This document shows positions 1-8,884 of a stretch of DNA of 64,000 nt, one piece after another. This DNA comes from Pagrus major (Eukaryota; Chordata; Actinopteri; Spariformes; Sparidae). How positions within the stretch are numbered: position 1 is the stretch's first letter; each line of letters opens with the position of its first letter. The notes below the pieces were generated by a model. That model was not told the origin of the DNA and made no database searches. It worked only from the letters and a program-made list of their open reading frames with translations. The stretch is from assembly GCF_040436345.1 (NCBI RefSeq), contig NC_133233.1:11675381-11739380 (forward strand). The letters are read 5' to 3'. A program made the position numbers and the translations under genes.

Positions 1-891
1 GTGAGTATTTCTTACTTAATGCTCGATATTTTACAACTGAATTGCATTAAAATTTGCTTGTAATGAGTTTTTGGTTCAAATTTTGGAGACACGATGAAAA
101 TTTGTGGCATTAGTAACGAGTTCCTGACGCCGTGCATCTACAAGCAGGCAGGCGCGATAAAGATGATCGTGAACTAGCTTAACTTGGCCCGTTTTGAGAC
201 GCGTTAGCTAACATACCTCTTTTTTAAAAACAGAGTTTTGGTCCGACAGAAAGTTTAACTGATATTTAACCGTTTTTGAGCTGTGGCTGCGTCCATTCGC
301 GGCAGAAACGCGCACTGTCTCCTCAGTGAGCACTTAATATTAGCCCACTGAAAACGTGTAAGCCAGTTATGGCTGTATCTCATACTTGTAGCAGCTAGCT
401 GCTCTCACATTCAAAATGTTACCAACGTAACTTTACTTTAACCTACTTGTTGGCTTTAATTTGCTTCTCCGGTGGTTTTAATTAATTTGTGTGTGTCTTG
501 ACTTGTAGCAATCCACATGAAACAGAGGGTCCCTGTTTAAAATCTCATCCTGCAGGTGACTAAAGTTGAGCTGCATTTTTTCATCTTATAAAGCCTCCTT
601 ATGCAAACGTGACTGTAAGATTAGGTCATTAGTGAAAGAGTCCTGTATTCTGCATTAATTTTAAATTATGTAAGTACTCAGATGACAACAAATTATATTT
701 TTTCCAATCAGACTGAGTAGTATTTGTTTTGAGTGAACTGCAGATGTGGTATCATGGTTGGATTGTTGATTTCTTTCTCTTTTTTGGCTACAGTGAAACA
801 ATTGTTTGGATCTGAGTAGTAAAATCACACAAGTAACTGATAATTAGAGAGCAAGCATAAAGGGAGGCATATTCTGTGTTTTTCAGTTCGT

Positions 892-3800
892 ATGTTTGAC
901 AGGCTGCAAAGATATCGCAGTCATCATAAGAAGTGTGAAGAGCAGTATGTTAAATTCCAGGCCAGTCAGGCAGAAAGAGAACATCTACAAATCCACCACC
1001 TCCAGTTCCAAAAAGTATATTTTGATCTTTCAGAGAGCATGTCAGAGTAGTGATTTTAATTGTCATTTAAGCAATTAAAAAACAAAATGGAAGTTATATT
1101 TTCAAGAAGCATAAAAGTGAAATCTAAAATATGCCCTGTTGTCCCTCTCTGTGCAGGCTCCTGCTGAGTATGGCAAAATGATCATTAAAGTGCAATATCA
1201 GAATCGGAAGAAATACATCAAACTCCAAGCTGCTGATTTCAATGAATTCATCTCTGAAGGCAGATTTCTCAATAATTATAAATAAGCAGTAACTCAGATT
1301 GAGAGGATGTCATATTTTATAATTTCATCAATTTGCAATTTTTGTCTTTAATGTCTTTACTCAGTGAGAGAAAAGTTCTCCATTCCTGTGAAAGTCTCTG
1401 TGGAAGATGATTCTGGCACTGAGGTGGACGAAACAGTGTTTGCAGAATTGTCCACTGTGGAGGGGATTTGCTTTGTAATCAAGGATTGTCAAGATGATGG
1501 TATTATTTTGCTTATTTATTTTCCTTATTATTTTAACCCATAATTATGCTTCAAGTAAGTTGAATTGTTTATTCCGTCATTTGTTTTTAGAGTTCGGCGT
1601 ATCTCACTCATCATCTCCATCCACGCCACTATCTTCACCCAGTGGGAGTTTCCTCTCTGTGTCCATTAGCAGTGACAGTGAAACATCAAGACCACCACTC
1701 AAGCGAACTAGAAGAGATGAAGAGGATTGTCACAGCTTTTCAGCCAGAGAAGTGAGTTTATTGTCAGATTCCTACATGTAGATATTTTTGATCACGTGAG
1801 TTGTAATTCTCACCTTTCTGAATTATTTAATTTTGTTATTCTTCTAGTGGTTTGATGTCATTTTAAAATCTGTAGTGTTTTAGGACTTCATTCATGTGCT
1901 GTTTTGTCACTCATTTGACCTTTATCCAAAAAATGCAGCTTTTGCAGTATGGATATTGCACTTGGCCGTATTTGATTTTATTTATTTTTAGAAAAAAATG
2001 TGCATCTCTGCATTGTAACAATTAATGCTCTAATTCAGTGTGGTCATATTTTGTTAAGCTGATAAAGCAGATCCTGCAGACCAAACCAGGAGGGACAACA
2101 GTGCTTGAAGAATATGATGAGACTGGGACTCTTTGTGACAGTAGACGAAGGCAGATGGTTAACATTCTTGCAGCTCACATGGTTGAGACAGAAGGGTAAG
2201 TTTATGATTGAAAAGTTGTGTGGTGGCAGCCATTCAGCATCTTGTATTTTTCTCCCTGGGGTATATAATTGCAAAACGTATGGCAGGTGAATATTTTGAG
2301 ACAAAGTTACCAATTTTCTATTTCCAAAAATGTTGTCAGATAGTGGAAGGACATCAGTGGTTGTTTAAATGAGTTTTGAGAAAAGCAGTAGTTGTCATAT
2401 TAAGCTCAATTCAGCACTAGCTGACTTGCATTACTTAAGTAATTCTAACCCCATAATGCATAGGTGCTTTTGAATGTGAGCAAACGATACTCCTTATTCT
2501 GTTTTCAGGAGAATCCCTCAGCGTGTAACTAAAGAGAAATACGCACTGGGCATTGTTACCTTGTTCCCTGCATTAAGAGATCCCCTTTCCAAGAAAGGAT
2601 ATGTAAGTTTTATGTCTCTTAATACAAAGCATTATTTTGTTTTGTGACAGTTGTAATTGTTTTGAGAAGTGGTTATTCATACTGGAGTTGGTGCCTATGT
2701 TGATCTTAATTGATATACCAAGAGATCTCTCAAATATTTAGCCTGCAGCAATCTACAGTGCTTAAAACAACTTAAAAGTTGAATCAAGACCTCTTGCAAA
2801 ACTGAAAGAAGTGTTTGTTGCAAGCCTTGAAATGAGACTTTATTTGTTTTAACTATAGCATAGCGCTGCGTTTTCATAGCAACCACAACCACTCAGGTGG
2901 TGCCAACAATGCAGACCCTCTATTTCTGTTTGTCAGCAATTACATGGGATTACTGTTGAGAACTGCCTTAAAACTGTTCTTTTACCTGACCTCCAGTTAC
3001 AGTTATGTTCGTCATTATTTGACCAGTGTTAGTGTTAGTGTTTCTATACACCACCACAATGGATTTGAAAGAAACAATCAAAATATGAGTAACGTGTAGC
3101 TTTAATTTAAGGGGTTTCCCAAACATTTGGCATTAACCTTTTAGGAATTACTGCCATTTTATTCAGAGTACCTCCATTATCAGGGATTCAAAAGATGATA
3201 ATAATGATAGGTATAATCCTAGTTTTTAATACCTGGATAAAAATCCTTTGTATTCAATGAATGTCTGAAGTCAGCAATCATTAAAAGTGGTCATTTGTGA
3301 CATTTTTCTCTTCTGGTAATAAATTAGAGACCAATGCATTTGAATGGAAGTTAATGGTTGGTTTTATATTGATTTCTGTTGTCCAGTTCCTGAGTAGTTC
3401 AAAGAAAATACAAATTCCCTTTAAAATGCATTGGTCTCTGCTTTAATACCGCTTTGAATGGTTGTAGACTTCAGCCAGTCATTGGTTGCAAATAATTTTC
3501 ATCTAAGTGTTAAAAACCTCTGATAACCAATGTCATTATAAATTTTACAAAGTACCTGTGTGCCACTGAAAATTTAGATAGTCTGCATAAAATGGCAAAT
3601 ACTATATTTTTGTGTAACCTTTTAAGTTAAAGTGGAAAGTCTACACTTAATCCACTTCTTGATTGTTTAATTTCAAATTCATTGTGGCTGTGTAAAATGG
3701 CAAAAAGATTTTAAAAAATTGTTCAAATAATTTGACCATAACTGTGTACTATGATCAGGGGGTTTCTGCTCATTTCCTGCTATTCACTCATTAGGCTGAA

Positions 3801-5140
3801 TGCGGTTATTTCTCTGTCCTTCTTAAGGAGCACTTCTACGACAGCCAAAGTGGTTCTGGATTTCTGGCATGGCGACTCAAGACAATTCAGCGAAAGACAA
3901 AACTTGGATTCAAGGAGCCGAAAACACAGACAGCAGAGGGAGGTGGACCTAGACACGAGAGGAACCAGCCTGAGATTGGTGGTCAGTTGGATGAAGAGCG
4001 CTGCAAAGAGGTTGTATCCTTGATGAACCACACCAGTGACAGAGAAATCATCCTGCAGAAAATGAAGGAGACCTTTGAATATAGACAGCGTCTCATCCAC
4101 AACTCTGAGGAATCACACACAGTACTCTCTGTGTTCCCAAGGCTGCTGGACACAAAGGGGCTGGCAAGTATTGTTATTTGTTTCCGTGACCGCAGTCCAT
4201 AGCCATTATCTTACAATTTGGTAGTCAGAAATATAAAGTGAACCAATATTTCTGTTTCATCTCTGGTACTGCAGATACCTCAAGATTTTAACCTCCTCTT
4301 TGGACCAGAAACAGCTGCCAAACTGCTTGAAAAGTGGCATACAGCATTTAAAGGAAAGGTGATCAGAGAAGCTGAGAGCCTTGTGACTACCCCAGTTCTC
4401 CAGAGTTTGCTGAAGTCTGCCAGGAATCGGCATGATGAAGCCTCTGAAGATCGCCCAGGTATTCAATTAATGACCAAAACATTTGTTTTCCAGTGTATTG
4501 GGTTATACATAATACTGAAAATGTGGCTTAACACTACACAACTGAAGAAACATGTGACTATACAATTTTTTTTTTCTTTTTTTTTTTTTTTTTTTCTTTC
4601 TTCAGAATGGGACAGTGATATGGCATCTTTCCTACTGCTCCTTCATATCCTGCCACCTCAGCCTACAAAAAAGAAAACGCAGAAGATCAGTGCAGCTCAG
4701 GCTATGGGCCATCTTGTTGTGTTTCACAAGGTATATACTGGGCCACAATATGTCAGAGGGAACCATTGTTCAAACCCCAGATTACAATGTAATTTGATAT
4801 ATCATTTGTCCCATAGTCATGCAAGAGCCTAGAAGAACACCTGGAGAACCAAGACGGTCATCGCCAGCCATACCTTCTTGCCTCTGGGACCAGCAAGCGG
4901 GCCATCAGCACTTACTACACGGTAATGGACAAGAAGCTCATCCCCTGCCAGGGAACCACATCATTAGCAGCGGTTGATGAACTCTTTAAACTGCACTTCG
5001 TTTTTAGTGTAACCTACGACAGCGCTCTCCACAACATGTTCACATTCCTCCAGACAACAGTCTACGGTATTGATGTTGACACCACAAAAGAAAGTCCAAA
5101 GGTGAAGGAACTGAGAGCCAAATTCATGAATAGCGGCTAA
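892..5140 (+). CDS. Transposon-carried accessory protein, SAMD3-like body with ubiquitin-like N-terminal domain (10 exons)
   Basis: My exon model is 892-1014, 1157-1259, 1365-1499, 1591-1751, 2059-2195, 2509-2602, 3828-4163, 4275-4458, 4606-4730 and 4817-5140 (stop TAA). It totals 1722 nt, 573 aa, and every junction keeps frame. Residues 1-41 are a charged, coiled-coil-like helix. Residues about 46-118 form a ubiquitin-like fold candidate; the stretch VEDDSGTEVDE recalls CIDE-N or PB1 domains. Residues about 121-174 are a Ser/Pro linker with a basic LKRTRR patch, a possible nuclear signal. Residues 175-573 match, from memory, a fish multi-copy family annotated as SAMD3-like, with blocks KPGG..VLEEY, ALGIVTLFPALRDP and FPRLLDTKGL. 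No SAM domain is visible. The ATG at 892 is the first in its exon, whose acceptor is at 885-886; a non-coding leader exon may lie upstream. Introns 2 and 7 use GC donors, and the exon 5 acceptor (ttaag) is the weakest call. Its function is unknown; inference is a partner of the transposase encoded next to it. Confidence 0.82.
1260..1364 (+). other. GC-AG intron 2 of the accessory gene
   Basis: Exon 2 can join exon 3 in frame only if it ends at 1259 (GAAG) with donor GCAGAT. The acceptor is ctttactcag at 1355-1364. No GT donor nearby keeps the frame: the unspliced reading runs to a stop within about 10 codons. Confidence 0.6.
3315..3450. repeat. Short inverted-repeat element (MITE-like) in intron 6 of the accessory gene
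   Basis: A 16 bp perfect inverted repeat (AGAGACCAATGCATTT at 3326-3341 and its complement at 3424-3439) extends outward to about 24 matches in 27 bp, flanking an 82 bp centre. The size and symmetry fit a small non-autonomous DNA element inserted in the 1.2 kb intron. I see no clear target duplication. Confidence 0.5.
4164..4274 (+). other. GC-AG intron 7 of the accessory gene
   Basis: Exon 7 ends CTG at 4163 and is followed by GCAAGT, which is exactly the strong GC-donor consensus. The acceptor ctgcag ends at 4274. Phase 0 is kept on both sides, and the joined residues (TKGL then IPQDF) match the family pattern as I remember it. Confidence 0.7.
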
Positions 5141-5331
5141 AGGCCAGGTTCTACAATGTGCAACAACTGTAGTTCATTGCGTAATGTACCTAATTGGTCA
5201 CTTTTCTTTCTTTTTTTTATGATTTTGGCGCGAAATGGTTTTAAGTCAAAAATGTGTTGCCACAGTAAAAGAAGGCCTAACAGCAAAGAGCCACACTCAT
5301 CATTGTGATCCAAGAGCAAAGTTCTCAAACA
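5141..5331 (+). other. Intergenic spacer between the two transposon genes
   Basis: 191 bp with no AATAAA signal for the upstream gene. It holds an E2F-type palindrome and a possible splice acceptor (gttgccacag ending near 5264). The two genes could share a transcript, with the transposase reached by alternative splicing, or the transposase could have its own promoter here. The sequence alone does not decide. Confidence 0.4.
5224..5235. promoter_or_regulatory. Perfect E2F-type palindromic site TTTGGCGCGAAA
   Basis: The 12-mer fits the E2F consensus TTTSGCGCSAAA at every position and lies about 100 bp before the transposase start codon in otherwise AT-rich, CpG-poor DNA. Inference: the transposase transcript could be tied to S phase. 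A chance match is possible. Confidence 0.4.
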
Positions 5332-7770
5332 ATGTACAAGTGCCACGTTTGCCAATCCTTGCATGATGCACCTAGTGCACTAATTCAGCACCTTAAGTTT
5401 TTTCATGGGTTATATCCTGGCAAAAAATTTGTTGTTGTTTGTGTTCAAGAAGGATGTTCACTGCAGTTTAAAAGTTATGCAGGTTTCAGAAAGCATTTAG
5501 ATAATTGTCATACTGCTGTTAACATGGGCACAAGTGACGATGTTAATATCCAGACACCACATCAGTCAGACATGGGTGAACAGAGCTCACAAGAAAATTT
5601 AAATGACATGGCCCTAGACATGATCAGTCAGCCCTCAACATCTCATATGTCAAAAGATCAGGCAAAAGATATGTGTGCTTCAATTATTGCGAAGTTGCAA
5701 GGCAGTGGTGTCGCAAACAATGTTGTGTTATCTGTTGTTGAAAGCATGGAGGAGTATGTCAATGAAGTTCATGAAAGTCTTAAAGAGCAAGTGTTGGATG
5801 CAGTGCCTGCTGATAATCCTAGTAGAAATGCAGTGGAAGAAGTCTTCAGCAATACTTTTAATCCCTTTAGTGACTTAAACACCAACTCGAAATGGACCAA
5901 GTATTTTAGTGAGAAATGGGATCTTGTTGAACCAATAGAAATTCATTTAGGGGTCAGATATGATTCAAAGAGGAGCAAAGTAACTGGATTATATGAACAG
6001 GTGCCAGTGAATGACACTTTCATTTATATACCTTTGTTCAAAACATTAGAGTTCATTTTCAAGAATGGTGAAGTATGTCGTCATATTAATAACCCTGCTG
6101 CTCTTGGTGACTTGTATAAGGATTTCTCTGATGGAAAATATTACCAACATCACCCATTATTTTCCAAATCAAAAAATGCTTTGCAACTTCAAGTTTATTA
6201 TGATGACTTTGAAACATCAAATCCACTAGGGTCGAAACAAGGCATTCATAAGCTAGGATGTTTATATTTTACACTCCGCAATTTACCGCCACGTTTAAAT
6301 TCATCCCTCATGAATATACATCTTATTTCTTTATTTCATTCCCATGATGCAAAAAAGTACGGCATTGACAAAATACTCACTCCGTTTGTTGACGATGTAA
6401 AGGTTCTAGAACAAAATGGAATGAAAGTGTCATTTACTGAACAACCTCTCTATGGCACCATTGCCCAAGTAACAGGTGACAATTTAGGTCTAAATTCGAT
6501 TCTTGGGTATGTGGAGTCTTTTAGTGCAAACTACTACTGTAGGATGTGTCTCATTGACAAAGCTTCAGCTCAAACAGTGTTCAGCGGAAATGATCCACGG
6601 GTGTCGTTACGCACCGCATTAACCAATAAGGAGCATTACAGTTATCTTGTCGAAAATCCAAGGGAAAATTCTTGTTTTGGGATCAAACGTGATAGTATAC
6701 TCAATTCTATGTCATACTTCAGTGTAACAGATAACTTTGTTTTTGACATCATGCACGATATCTTAGAAGGTGTGGCACAGTACGAAATTAAGTTACTTTT
6801 TGAATATATGAATCAAAACTTCATCTCTCATGAAAACATACTCCAGCGTGTATATGCATTCAACTATGGCTTCATGGATAAAAAGAATCGTCCAACACGT
6901 GTAAACATGACATGTACTGGTAGTGGCATTGGGCTTAATGCTAGTCAAACGTTATGCCTCGTTCGGAATCTCCCTCTGATCTTTGGTGATGTTGTTCCTG
7001 AAGGTGACAGACATTGGCATTTGTTGTTGCTTTTGTTGCACATCATTAACATTGTTTTTGCTCCAAGTATTACCGAGGGCATGACTGTATTTTTGAAGCA
7101 TCTTATTGAAGAGCATCACAGGTTATTCACAGACTTGTATCCTCAAAATAATTTAATCCCAAAACATCATTTCATGATCCATTATCCTGAATGCATACGT
7201 CAGATTGGTCCCTTAGTACATGTTTGGAGTATGAGGTATGAAGCCAAGCATAAATTTTTTAAGTCAAGCATAAAAAACTTCAAGAACGTAACCAAGTCGC
7301 TTGCAAAAAAACACCAGATAGCTGTTGCCTATCACTGGGAATCATTGTCTGCCAAAGGTATTGAGTCTGGGCCTGTCAAATCCAAAATACTGACTGATGT
7401 TGAAAATGGTGATTTGATTTCAAAGCATTTTCAAATTGATGTGTCAAGTGAAATAAGTGTTACTACTTGGGTTAAACATAATGGCACTGAATATCACACA
7501 GGTCTTGTTGTTTGCACAGATTTCATTGATGAAATGCCAGTGTTCAATAAGATTGTTAGCATATTTTTGAGAAGTGAAGTTTATTTTTTGGTCTCAGAGA
7601 TGGAGACTACATTTGTAGAACATTTTCATGCTTTTCATGTTGTTGACAACATGCACAATTTTTTTGTTGTCAGACCTGATGACTTGAGATACTTTAAGCC
7701 TTTTGATATTCAAATGTCTTATGGTATTGACTCATTTTTCTATGTTGTGCCCGATGGCTGCATTGTATAG
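5332..7770 (+). CDS. CACTA/EnSpm-type DDE transposase with N-terminal C2H2 zinc fingers
   Basis: An uninterrupted 812-residue protein. I start at ATG 5332 because the reading frame upstream has no earlier ATG. Two zinc-finger patterns open it: C4-C7-H20-H25 (C-X2-C-X12-H-X4-H) and C37-C42-H55-H60. A low-complexity linker follows (about 65-190). The core resembles TNP2-like transposases of CACTA elements: VYYDDFETSNPLGS (acidic pair D291/D292), HKLGCLYFTLRNLPP, the block GDNLGLNSILGYVESF (D383) with Y-C-R-M-C cysteines just after, and DIMHDILEGV (D472, E479). By analogy, D291 or D292, D383 and E479 are the likely DDE acids; this is inferred from motif order, not alignment. Known role: cut-and-paste transposition in the nucleus, binding terminal repeats. 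A C-terminal region (about 640-812) has no motif I recognise. There is no internal stop, so the protein may be functional. Confidence 0.88.
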   Translation: MYKCHVCQSLHDAPSALIQHLKFFHGLYPGKKFVVVCVQEGCSLQFKSYAGFRKHLDNCHTAVNMGTSDDVNIQTPHQSDMGEQSSQENLNDMALDMISQPSTSHMSKDQAKDMCASIIAKLQGSGVANNVVLSVVESMEEYVNEVHESLKEQVLDAVPADNPSRNAVEEVFSNTFNPFSDLNTNSKWTKYFSEKWDLVEPIEIHLGVRYDSKRSKVTGLYEQVPVNDTFIYIPLFKTLEFIFKNGEVCRHINNPAALGDLYKDFSDGKYYQHHPLFSKSKNALQLQVYYDDFETSNPLGSKQGIHKLGCLYFTLRNLPPRLNSSLMNIHLISLFHSHDAKKYGIDKILTPFVDDVKVLEQNGMKVSFTEQPLYGTIAQVTGDNLGLNSILGYVESFSANYYCRMCLIDKASAQTVFSGNDPRVSLRTALTNKEHYSYLVENPRENSCFGIKRDSILNSMSYFSVTDNFVFDIMHDILEGVAQYEIKLLFEYMNQNFISHENILQRVYAFNYGFMDKKNRPTRVNMTCTGSGIGLNASQTLCLVRNLPLIFGDVVPEGDRHWHLLLLLLHIINIVFAPSITEGMTVFLKHLIEEHHRLFTDLYPQNNLIPKHHFMIHYPECIRQIGPLVHVWSMRYEAKHKFFKSSIKNFKNVTKSLAKKHQIAVAYHWESLSAKGIESGPVKSKILTDVENGDLISKHFQIDVSSEISVTTWVKHNGTEYHTGLVVCTDFIDEMPVFNKIVSIFLRSEVYFLVSEMETTFVEHFHAFHVVDNMHNFFVVRPDDLRYFKPFDIQMSYGIDSFFYVVPDGCIV

Positions 7771-7772
7771 GG

Positions 7773-8326
7773 CAGTGGTTCTCAACCTGTGGGTTGTGTC
7801 CCCCAAGAGGGCCCCAAGATAAGTTTCAGGGGTCTCTAAGTCACAGTTTTGAGATAAAAATCATTATTCTGGGACAAAAAACAAAAATCACAATTTTGAG
7901 ATAACATTTTTACAAGTTTGAGATAAAAATTAATATGAGATTAAAAAATTCATAATTTTGAGATGAAGTCAAAATTTTAAGAATAAAAAGTCACAATTCT
8001 ACAATAAAAAAAAACAATTCTGGGATAAAAGTCACAATCCTGACATTTAAAGTTAATTCTGATATAAAACATAATTCTTTCCAGGAGTCTCCAAATGGAT
8101 GTTGAGGAAAAATGCCTTTAACATATATATAATTTGCCTTAAAATCATTTTTATTGAGTTGATTTGTACAATTGTACATGAATTCTGATTGAATATGTGC
8201 AAAAACCTCTTCATGTTTTGCAATTAAAAACTGAGAGTCAGAAGTCTCAGTGCTGGGGGGACAGGGGTCCTGAATGACCAGCCTGTTTTTCCTTGGGTCA
8301 CCACTCAGAAAGGTTGAGAACCATTG
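7773..8326. mobile_element. hAT-superfamily MITE inserted just after the transposase stop codon
   Basis: The left end CAGTGGTTCTCAACCTG and the right end AGGTTGAGAACCATTG form terminal inverted repeats typical of hAT/Charlie-like elements. Flanks 7765-7772 (GTATAGGG) and 8327-8334 (ATTTAGGG) agree at 6 of 8 positions, fitting a hAT 8 bp target duplication that has drifted. The interior is non-coding and built of loose repeats of a unit like cacaattttgagataaaa. The transposase stop TAG (7768-7770) lies inside the left duplication, so the coding frame is spared while the 3' UTR is interrupted. Confidence 0.85.
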
Positions 8327-8438
8327 ATTTAGGGCAACAACAGTTACAGGCTACCTCATGTTTTGGACAGTGTTTTATTTTAGAGTGTTTTGAGTGCTCT
8401 GGTTGTCCAATTGTATGTGAAGCCCTTACTTAAAGAAA

Positions 8439-8444
8439 AATAAA
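8439..8444 (+). terminator. Polyadenylation signal of the transposase transcript
   Basis: AATAAA lies about 670 bp beyond the stop codon (about 115 bp if the hAT MITE is removed) and is followed by a T-rich stretch. It is the best signal between the coding region and the subterminal repeats. Confidence 0.5.
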
Positions 8445-8589
8445 TGTTTCTTTCATTGCAGTACTTTCTGGAGTGATTATTACACATGCGTTGAAGGATA
8501 GTTAGATTAACGGTTATTACATTTTAATTCAAACAATGTTAATCTTAAGAGGGTATCAGTCAAAACGAGTTAAATTGTAGTGTAATTTT

Positions 8590-8884
8590 TAAGTATAATT
8601 AACACCATCCAGTGTTAAGTTAACACTAATGCAGTGTTAACTAGTTATTCCAGGAGTGTCTCAAATGAGTGAACTTTTAACACTGTTAGGTGTTACTGTA
8701 CTCCTTTACAGTGTTAATATTTTACACTATAAGAGTTTGTTAGATAACACTGTCATAGTGTTAATAAAAATAACTCTTTGGAAAGTGTTAATTTAACACT
8801 TTTACAGTGGTTCACATATAAACTCTGGGGGAGTGTTAATTTCAACTCTCAGGGTGTTAAATGTGCGATTTCAAATTTGCAGTG
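8590..8884. repeat. CACTA right subterminal repeat array and terminal repeat
   Basis: At least eight copies of AGTGTTAA or its complement TTAACACT occur in about 250 bp (for example 8611-8618, 8620-8627 inverted, 8633-8640, 8710-8717), with degenerate ones between. The last bases TTTGCAGTG end the element at 8884. Known CACTA elements use such arrays as transposase-binding sites. The mixed orientation suggests foldback potential. Confidence 0.75.

Larger units (their letters stand above)
1..8884 (+). mobile_element. EnSpm/CACTA-type DNA transposon, right-hand 8.9 kb, two genes intact
   Basis: Seen: two plus-strand genes in tandem (892-5140 and 5332-7770), then a 3' region rich in AGTGTTAA/TTAACACT motifs (about 8600-8850), ending at 8884 in ...TTTGCAGTG, whose complement CACTGCAAA is a CACTR-type terminus. 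Known: CACTA/EnSpm elements have CACTA/CACTG ends, subterminal arrays of short motifs bound by transposase, and short (2-3 bp) target duplications; the large protein here resembles their TNP2-type transposase. Inference: both genes belong to one element, and the left terminus lies upstream of base 1 because no CACTG-type end or motif array is seen on the left. The window opens with gtgagt, a good splice donor, so a leader exon may end just before base 1. The absence of stops in both long genes suggests a young or recently active copy. The right boundary is convincing; the left is open. Confidence 0.78.

Noticed and set aside
3751..4100. Open frames on both strands overlapping exon 7
   Set aside because: Shadows of the real exon in other frames.
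4359..4832. 157-codon open frame inside the accessory gene
   Set aside because: It is read-through of exon 8 into an intron and its poly-T tract; the spliced model explains the coding parts.
5675..5878. Small open frame inside the transposase gene
   Set aside because: Out-of-frame shadow of the transposase coding sequence.
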